A DNA stretch of 64,000 nt from Parvicella tangerina (lineage in GTDB: Bacteria; Bacteroidota; Bacteroidia; Flavobacteriales_D; Parvicellaceae): NCBI RefSeq assembly GCF_907165195.1, contig NZ_OU015584.1:3792978-3856977 (forward strand), in the 5' to 3' direction. Made by a program: the position numbers and the translations under genes. Position 1 is the first letter of the stretch. Each line of letters begins with the position of its first letter. Below, in pieces: positions 53,203-60,700 of this stretch. Below the pieces are notes generated by a model that was given only the letters and a program-made list of their open reading frames with translations, searched no databases and was not told the DNA's origin.

Positions 53203-54768
53203 GTGAACAATCAACAATTGTTTGACTATCTAAAGTCAACTACATCTTATCAAATTAATCCAACATCTGTTGGACTATCAGAAATGGAGGAATCAATTAT
53301 TAAAGATTCAATTAATTCTGTACATCAGAAGTATTCAACTAAAACAAACAATCAATTAACAAGCATCATATATGTTACTAATAATAAACAGTATGATAAA
53401 TTAAAAGAATTACTTGATTTAACAGGTGATACAGATGACTTTTGCCAATACAATATTGAGAATGATTATGCCAGAATTGCGCTATTATTTCCCAATGTAA
53501 ACTCAATACTAATTCCCAAAAAAGCAAAGCGAAGCATATCCAGATATGTGCCTAAACATCTACTAAGAGAAATTGACTCAGATGTAAATATAGCTATCGA
53601 GAAGTGTTTGGTATTCCTATCCTACCTTTCACCCACATACTATATGGAAAACAAGTGGAAGCCCCTAAGTTCAATAAGGCTACATGAACAACTAAAAAAT
53701 GGAGCTGACAATACATATACGTACAAAGCCATTATTAAAGCTTTAAAACATGGCACAAAACAAACTGGACCGATTATCGAAGTACTTCAAAAAGAGAATG
53801 GGACTGAACTATACGAGATTGGTAAATCATCCAAACAATATAGGCTAACAGAAGCTTATTTAGGGGCTGGCTTAGAGGAATATCTACTCCAAGATGAAGC
53901 AATTATCCAACAACGAAACAAAACGTTTTACAACGCTTTATTTGAAGCCCAGAACAATATCATCACCAGTAATCTGGTATCGGTTTATCAGCAAATTGAT
54001 ATACCCCAATTGGATGAGGTGGTAAAATACGGAAAACAGCTAACGAGGTCTAACTATAGGACAAAAAAAGGCAAAATACTCACTATGAGAAATAAGCACC
54101 CGAATGACTATTGGAGAGATGCTAACAATAGAAGTTTTGTTGAGGATAACGTTGAGCTGTACAAATTTCTAACTGGTCGTGGGTATATGATTCCTGTTAT
54201 AGGCAAATTATCCTCTGGTGGTCGTGTTGTGGACTCTTTCAATTTGATGCCATCGTGGATTAGGTCTATGGTCAAAATAAAAGGAGAACCAATTGTGGAG
54301 TGCGACTATAAAGCTATGCACCCCAATTTGGCATCCAAGTTATATTGTGGTACAGGTCGTCATATTTCGCATCAAATTGTTGCCGATTATTTGGATGTTG
54401 ATATCTCGGTAGCAAAACGGGAGCATCTGTCGTTTTTCAACAAGCCATATTATCCAACCAAAAAACTGTATGAAAAAGGTTCAATGGTACAATCAAGCGT
54501 GTACGAGTTTTATAAGGAAAATGAGCCAGAAATGTTAAGCCAAATAGAGCTACACAAACGAGATAGTGGGTATGTTGCAACTGCTCACCGACTTTTTGCA
54601 TTGGAAGTGGAGCTGATGACCGAAGTAATTAAACAGCTTAATGAATTAGGAATATATGTGCTGTATGTTTACGATGCTTTATACTGTGCCGAAAGTGATA
54701 GTCAAACTGTAAAACAAATAATGAATGATGTTGCGGAGTATTATGGGGTAAATACTTGGGTTGAATAG
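53203..54768 (+). CDS. Stand-alone family-A-polymerase-like palm protein
   Basis: 521 residues from GTG at 53203, behind a strong AAAGGAG. The last 190 residues have the palm layout of family A polymerases: GRVVDSFNLMPSWIRS, then motif A ECDYKAMHPNLASKLY (Asp about 368), a motif-B-like AKREHLSFFNKPYYP, and motif C VLYVYDALYCAESD (Asp about 491). There is no exonuclease or known N-terminal domain. Such palm proteins occur on viruses and plasmids without an established role. Replication of the element, or RNA-primed synthesis with the upstream noncoding stretch, are possibilities only. Confidence 0.65.
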   Translation: MNNQQLFDYLKSTTSYQINPTSVGLSEMEESIIKDSINSVHQKYSTKTNNQLTSIIYVTNNKQYDKLKELLDLTGDTDDFCQYNIENDYARIALLFPNVNSILIPKKAKRSISRYVPKHLLREIDSDVNIAIEKCLVFLSYLSPTYYMENKWKPLSSIRLHEQLKNGADNTYTYKAIIKALKHGTKQTGPIIEVLQKENGTELYEIGKSSKQYRLTEAYLGAGLEEYLLQDEAIIQQRNKTFYNALFEAQNNIITSNLVSVYQQIDIPQLDEVVKYGKQLTRSNYRTKKGKILTMRNKHPNDYWRDANNRSFVEDNVELYKFLTGRGYMIPVIGKLSSGGRVVDSFNLMPSWIRSMVKIKGEPIVECDYKAMHPNLASKLYCGTGRHISHQIVADYLDVDISVAKREHLSFFNKPYYPTKKLYEKGSMVQSSVYEFYKENEPEMLSQIELHKRDSGYVATAHRLFALEVELMTEVIKQLNELGIYVLYVYDALYCAESDSQTVKQIMNDVAEYYGVNTWVE

Positions 54769-54791
54769 TTAGTCATCACAGTTCAATAGAC

Positions 54792-55796
54792 CTATTTTAT
54801 TTCATAGCTCACCTTGGCGTAACTTTCAACCTCATCAAAATCATAGAAATGGTGATATTCATTATAGGGTAAATCAAACCCAGTCTTTTCGATTTCAAGA
54901 ATCAATCGTCCTTTTGAATCATATTCTTTTATGGAGTATTCATTTTTACCGCTTTCAAAATAAATTTCATTTCCTTCATTTGTAGTCACAGATTTGTAAA
55001 TGCTGCTTCCGCCATTCGAGTTTGATTCTTTGGTAATTAATGTATCTCCTTTTTTTGAATATGAAAACTCTCTTTTTAATATAATCTCATTATTTTGACT
55101 CTGTGTAAATTGTGTTATTCTGTTTTTAGAGTCATATTTTGACTCCGAGTACATTGGCTTAGCTAACTCACTTTTCTGAACCATCAGTATTTCATTTGAA
55201 TGGTCATCGTATTCATAATCATAGGTTCTTGCTCCTGTCTTCTCAAAGTATTGATATTTATGTAATAAGTTAGAGTTTTTGTCAAAAACTTGATTTTCAA
55301 CATAGGTTTTACTTCCAAATTCATACTTTATATGATTGATTAAATTTCCATTTAAATATTCTTTGATGCGACTTGTTTCCATATCAGCATTAATTGTCTC
55401 AATTTGTATTATAGAATCACCATTATAGGAGTAAAAATCAACTTCAATCAGAGAGTCATTATTGTATTTATCTACTCTTTCAAGTCTATCCATATCATCT
55501 CTTTTTACAATAGCTTTAAATCCGTTATTGTCAAATAGTTTTATGCCGCTTTCATCTTCAATTCTGTGTAATATCAGCTCGCAGTTGGAATTGAAACGTT
55601 TAGTAATTTTCTCTCCCTTTTCATTTACAACCCAAACTAAGCTATCAGTCATAGTTTTTGATAAACTCTCAGTCCCGCTATCTTGTTCAATAGCTGTTTC
55701 TTCATTACCGATTTTATTACTCTCGGATTTGTTTTCTGTCTGACATCCAATTAAACCGACAATTCCAACAAATAGAATAGTATATAAAGCTTTCAT
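54792..55796 (-). CDS. Lipoprotein with YD/Rhs-like repeats
   Basis: 334 residues with a lipoprotein signal peptide (FVGIVGLIGCQ, Cys near residue 18). After an acidic linker, repeated EYDxxGR/KYDSxNR units appear (YEYDDHSNE, SKYDSKNRITQF, KEYDSKGRLILE), as in small YD-repeat and YwqK-type proteins. It probably faces the periplasm or surface. Divergent from the XRE regulator; its role in the element is unknown. Confidence 0.65.
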   Translation of the reverse strand: MKALYTILFVGIVGLIGCQTENKSESNKIGNEETAIEQDSGTESLSKTMTDSLVWVVNEKGEKITKRFNSNCELILHRIEDESGIKLFDNNGFKAIVKRDDMDRLERVDKYNNDSLIEVDFYSYNGDSIIQIETINADMETSRIKEYLNGNLINHIKYEFGSKTYVENQVFDKNSNLLHKYQYFEKTGARTYDYEYDDHSNEILMVQKSELAKPMYSESKYDSKNRITQFTQSQNNEIILKREFSYSKKGDTLITKESNSNGGSSIYKSVTTNEGNEIYFESGKNEYSIKEYDSKGRLILEIEKTGFDLPYNEYHHFYDFDEVESYAKVSYEIK

Positions 55797-55835
55797 ATTG
55801 AGGTGTTTTGCTCCTCAAATATATCACAAAATCCC

Positions 55836-55863
55836 ATAACGCTACCATATATGGTAGCGTTAT
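55836..55863. promoter_or_regulatory. Perfect 28-bp palindrome upstream of the XRE gene
   Basis: ATAACGCTACCATA is followed immediately by its exact complement, with no centre base. It sits between divergent starts at 55796 and 55895. Followed on the plus strand by ATTTTTTAT, it could act as a terminator, but divergent flanking genes favour an operator. Confidence 0.6.
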
Positions 55864-55894
55864 TTTTTATCGTGTTGGGTTAATTCGTAATCCA

Positions 55895-56149
55895 ATGCAA
55901 GAAAATAAGCCCAATAGCGATGATTTTAATAAGGATGAATTTCTTATCGAACTTGGTCGTCATATTAAATCAATAAGAGAACAAAAAGGCTTATCAGCAG
56001 CCGAGTTTGGTAGAAGGGCATTTATGGAGCGTTCTCACGTTGCACGCTTAGAAGGTGGCGGAACCAATCCTACATCTACAACCCTAAAAACCATCTGCAA
56101 CGCATTGGAGATTGAGATGGAGGACCTATTCAAAAGATTTAAGTTTTAG
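55895..56149 (+). CDS. XRE-family transcriptional regulator
   Basis: 84 residues from ATG at 55895 (the frame extends upstream, but across the palindrome). Helix-turn-helix: IKSIREQKGLSAAEFGRRAFMERSHVARLEGG with LKTICNALEIEMEDLF closing the fold. It probably binds the palindrome upstream and controls both divergent genes. Its end overlaps the convergent gene by 11 bp. Confidence 0.85.
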   Translation: MQENKPNSDDFNKDEFLIELGRHIKSIREQKGLSAAEFGRRAFMERSHVARLEGGGTNPTSTTLKTICNALEIEMEDLFKRFKF

Positions 56150-56357
56150 TAGTTTCACTTTCCAATCGTTCCAAGAAATCTAAAAGGAAATACAGATTCT
56201 CAACTATTTCTTTGTAATCCTTATCTATACCTGTTTGGTCTTGCTCCATTAAATAAGCAAATAAAGCCCTGTGAACGCTTTTCCTAAGTTGCTGAGGTGT
56301 TGCATAGGTTAAAAGCTTTTGGGTGTGCTGTGGGAGGTTATTTGGGTCCGTTGTCAT
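56139..56357 (-). CDS. Small hypothetical protein
   Basis: 72 residues from ATG at 56355-56357 (a longer frame to 56417 is less likely). Helical: PQQLRKSVHRALFAYLMEQD and ENLYFLLDFLERLES. No family recognised. Convergent with the XRE gene, overlapping by 11 bp. Confidence 0.5.
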   Translation of the reverse strand: MTTDPNNLPQHTQKLLTYATPQQLRKSVHRALFAYLMEQDQTGIDKDYKEIVENLYFLLDFLERLESETTKT

Positions 56358-56434
56358 GCGGACAAGGATAGGAGGAAAAGGTGGAACAATTGCGGAGATG
56401 GTGGGAAAAGAAATCAACGGATTGTTAACGGAGT

Positions 56435-56671
56435 TTACTTTACTTTGAGTTCAATAATCAAGCTAACCTTATCGTTTTGGTAAGTCACCAATTTTAATAG
56501 GTCAATATTGGACTCAATATTCTTAGCAATGCTATCGAAAATCCCTTGACCACTGTTTTCCAAAAACTCATCATCGAATAGAGTGCTGATTTTTTTTAGA
56601 GCATTTAACCTTACTTGAGTAGATAAATCCATATTCTCTACCGTTCTGAATAATTCTTTAGTTGTTTCCAT
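56435..56671 (-). CDS. Small hypothetical protein
   Basis: 78 residues, ATG at 56669-56671, mixed charge, no motif recognised (METTKELFRTVENMDLSTQV). Last gene before the candidate right attachment repeat. Confidence 0.5.
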   Translation of the reverse strand: METTKELFRTVENMDLSTQVRLNALKKISTLFDDEFLENSGQGIFDSIAKNIESNIDLLKLVTYQNDKVSLIIELKVK

Positions 56672-56752
56672 AGTTTATTTTTCTACAAATTTCGGAATAC
56701 ACATTGAGATTACCGAAAATGTTAAAGAATCTTTAATAGTCCCACCAGTCAA

Positions 56753-56765
56753 CCCGTATTTACAC
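56753..56765. repeat. Candidate right attachment site of an integrative element
   Basis: CCCGTATTTACAC, exact direct copy of 42981-42993. A second GTATTTACAC follows at 56779-56788, giving the paired half-site layout often seen at recombination sites. Confidence 0.45.
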
Positions 56766-56831
56766 CTGATTTTATCGAGTATTTACACTTTCTCAAATTG
56801 GGCATTAATGAGATGAAATAGAATGATACTA

Positions 56832-57110
56832 TCACTCTCGTAGCTGATTATTTTCAACAACAATTTCCGTTCTCTTGAAGAAGTCCTTGAAAACGGAATC
56901 ATAAGGTTCTATAGAAACTTCCATGAGTTCACCGTTCTCTTTGCTCTTACAAACCAGTCTACTCTTTAAAACATCTCTGGAGCCAACTATCTCGATACTC
57001 AACACATCAAATAGTTGAGTATCTACCTCAAGTTTACGTGCATAATCTTCAAGTGTTCTAATATGGTCTACTGTATCTACAGTTATATGTCCTTTATAGT
57101 CTTTATACAT
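56832..57110 (-). CDS. Small hypothetical protein of the Rhs locus
   Basis: 92 residues from ATG at 57108-57110 (MYKDYKGHITVDTVDHIRTL). Acidic, beta-strand-rich, no signal peptide and no recognised family. It lies between the candidate right attachment repeat and the Rhs immunity candidate, so it belongs to the Rhs locus. Confidence 0.5.
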   Translation of the reverse strand: MYKDYKGHITVDTVDHIRTLEDYARKLEVDTQLFDVLSIEIVGSRDVLKSRLVCKSKENGELMEVSIEPYDSVFKDFFKRTEIVVENNQLRE

Positions 57111-57319
57111 AATTTTTAGTGTTTTTATTATTTCATTTACACCTGTTATCAGCCAAGCATTAAAAAGGTGTGTGATTAGAGGATGAGGAGTGTGTAGAAC
57201 GATAAAGCTAAGGCACGTCCCTATCATTATGACCCTTTGCGATTACTTGGAAGGATTCCGTTATAGCGGACAACTTTCTGTCACAGTTACTGAGACTTCG
57301 CTATGCTCGGGAGGATATA

Positions 57320-57769
57320 CTATTTGAGATATTTAACTCTGGTAATCTCAAATGCTATGTTGAAAATATATATTCTGTTCAATTTATTGTTTTTCACAAC
57401 AATCCTTCGTTTATGGTATTTGAATTCAAAATCACTTAAATAGAAATTACTCGTGTCTAAAGCTTCTACTTCTTGACCAGAATGGTCTAATTTATTTGTT
57501 ATTAAATTACAGTTACCTTGCTCAATAATTATGTAGGTCTCGTCCCAATTCTTACTTGTTATTTTCATCAGGTTTTTTAAAAACCGATTTTTGTACTTAT
57601 TTTTTAAAAGAGCTTCAGAATTAATATATGGCAAGACTGAATCAACATTACATTTAGACAGATAGTACTCATATTTTAATGTGTTTTTCATAAGAGTACT
57701 GTCTCTATTAGCTTTACAGCTAAAAGAAAATATAATAAAAATGGAGAGAAGAAAAAGTTTAATATTCAT
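57320..57769 (-). CDS. Lipoprotein, candidate immunity protein of the Rhs tip
   Basis: 149 residues from ATG at 57767-57769 (alternative ATG at 57787 overlaps the Rhs stop). Signal peptide and lipobox are clear (LSIFIIFSFSCKAN, Cys near 18). No family recognised. Immediate placement after an Rhs tip, with coupled translation, is typical of immunity genes, and a periplasmic lipoprotein would protect against a toxin acting there. Confidence 0.6.
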   Translation of the reverse strand: MNIKLFLLSIFIIFSFSCKANRDSTLMKNTLKYEYYLSKCNVDSVLPYINSEALLKNKYKNRFLKNLMKITSKNWDETYIIIEQGNCNLITNKLDHSGQEVEALDTSNFYLSDFEFKYHKRRIVVKNNKLNRIYIFNIAFEITRVKYLK

Positions 57770-57779
57770 TGTAATAATC

Positions 57780-60700
57780 TTAGTCATTTGTTTCCGTTCC
57801 AGCACCTTTGTTTGATACTTGAGTATCTAAATATTCTTGGGCAGCTCCTTTATTCATTTTGGTTTCTGACGTTACGGTCTCTGTTTCGAGTTTCCCTTTT
57901 TTGCTTAGGTTAAGTAAATCATTCCACAACTCGTTAGGAGTCACAACATACTGGGTAGAATATCCAGGGATATTAATTGTCATATCAAGTGTCTCACTAT
58001 AGTAACGTGGAGCCAAAGGTTGTTTTCCTATTGACTTTTTTATTACTCCAACTTCCAATAAGCCTTCCATAGCTGTAGTAGAACAGTTATATGAACCTGG
58101 GATATACACTTTTTCTTCCGATTCAACCTGAGTATTGATTCTGTTTATATAAGATGCCATTGCTAAATCTGCCGAAATTTCTTTTTCTGTGTATTCTGTC
58201 TTAGCATCATCACTTGTGTTTATCTCCATATACTCAAGAGTTATGTTGCCATAATCTTCTTTGTAGTTTTCTTCATATTTCTTTTTAAATTCTTCAGGAC
58301 TATCATAAACCGCCATTTTATAAAGTCCTCGAACCGCATTTTGTCCTCTTTCTGGCATGGGTTGTCCTGCTGGATATAGCTCTCCTACTAAAATCCTTCC
58401 CGTTTTTTTCCAAACACCCTCCTCAACTTCTTCATATTCATCAACAGCAATAACAGTATGCCCACTCGACCAAACATTCTCTCCATCCTCTGTTCGTTTA
58501 GTAATTCCCGTTTTTTCCACAAAAACGTAAATATCATTACCTCCTTCGTCAATAATATAAGTTGGCGAATTCATGGCAAAAGCATAGTTTGAAGTAGATG
58601 GGTATTTACGATAATAAGGGTCAATACTCAACCACCTACCTAAACGAGGGTCTTGCATCCTTGCCCCATAATCATAGCTATTTCCTTCTCCTTTCACCTC
58701 GTCATCCTTCTCCATCCCATTAAATCCGTAACGATACTCGCCCACAGGCACGGTGCAGGTTTCTGTGATGACTTCTACGTGTTCTAACTTCAGGTTGTCT
58801 ATTGTTACATCAGTAGGTACACCTCCAAATAAGGTCCACAAGGTAAAGCTACCATTGGCAGTAGTGGCTGTAAAGTCTATTACCTGAGTTCCTGCAGTGG
58901 TGTAAGTATTAAACACACCCTGTGAACTCGATAAGTATACCGGTCCGTTGATATCGGTAATATCAAACGTAATGCGGTAGTCTTCTCCTGCGGTAAGCAA
59001 TCCACTCCAATCCTTCTGGGCGATGATCACCGAACCTAAGAAGAACCCTAATCCTTGAGAGTTGATAAAGTATTCCTCTAATGCCGTTACTTCTCCTGTG
59101 CCAAACAGGTGATTCCAATCGTCTGCTTCGTCTCCTATCATATAGGCACCTCCATTGCTCGATAACGAGAAATCATCGTCATCAACTACCGTAGTCTGCT
59201 CGTTTACGTCAATGTGTGTGACTTCTGTTCTGGTAAAGTTACGTTCGTACAACTCCACTCCAAAGGGTGAGTAGTCCGTAGCCTTGGTAATCTCTGGCTG
59301 GTAATAGTCAATAAATCCGTTGCCGTCATCATCGATCGGATGCTTACGGTCGGTAACTACAGATAAGACATTACCCAAATGGTTGGTGCACTCATATTGC
59401 TTCATTCCTAGCTTATGCTCAAAATCCGTGCTAGAAACAGTAGCGGCTATCATTTCTTCACACGTTCTATCCATTCCTACTCTAGAACTACCGTAAATGT
59501 TACGCTCTATCAGAGAAAATTGAGTGCTTCCTACCGTTCCGGCAGAGTTCACAGCGTTATTAACTACAGGGCTTGCTGGCAAGCCTAAGTTACCATTGTT
59601 TGCAGCTGCTATCTGGTTGGTGACCCAAGCTGGATAACTTTGCGCATTAATGGCTGTCCAAACAGCTGGTGACAACTCTGAGTTATCTACCATCCAATCT
59701 CTAATCAGGTTATTGGGATATCCTGGCGCATGGTTCACCAAAGCAATCAATACATCGTCTGACAACGGTGTGGATGCCGTTACCACTTGATCTACTACCC
59801 AATTGGGTAACCCCGCAGCAATCATATCCAACAAAACAGCATCTGTCAATGGTGCAGCACCCACCAGGTAATCTCGCTTGGTGGCATTGTTCATGGCTGA
59901 GTTAGAAATGGCAATCAACACATTGTCTGAAAGAGGTGTATTATTCGCTAAAACCTGATTGATTACAGCGTTTGGTCGGCTTGATTGAATAAGTGCAATT
60001 AGCGTGCTTTCGTTCAATGCTCCTGCAGCAATGAGGTCGTCTCTCAGTACATTATCGGGAATACTATTGTCTCCAATGTCTGCCACAAGGCTTGATTGAT
60101 CAATCTCTTCTTCTGTATACGTATAATCGTAAACGGCCATCACATTGCCTTGCGCATCACGGTTGTAATAGGTCGTTTTTTCCCAATCTACAGGGTTGTT
60201 AGGATCAAACAGGGCTGTACTTCCGGTTGGGAAGCTTTGGTTACCATAAATGTGTTTAGCAATACGGTTACCCATCGGGTCGTAATCAAATACTAAGTTT
60301 TTAGCCTCACTACCCGGAGCGCGGATAATGGCAGAAATTTTCCCATCTACTCGCCACCTGACTTCATAAATCTCCTCTGAGTAGTCTTGCACTAATTGCC
60401 CAATTGCATCGTACTTGTAGTTATTCCCTTCTTCTCCGGGAAGCACATCATACAGTCCATTATTGATTTTTTCAGAATTACTCTCAAATGGCTCCATGTC
60501 TTCTATATCATCATCATACAAAGCTTCTTCAATGGCCTGTGCTCCATCAGAAACACTATATAAGCGGTTTTGTAAAAGTCTTTGTTGAGGACTTCCATCC
60601 GTTGCGTAATGATACTGTAGATTCTCGATGTAGTTACCTTCGTGGTCATAACGATCTTGATGAACAATATTACCGCTAGCATCGTATACAAACGCATTGT

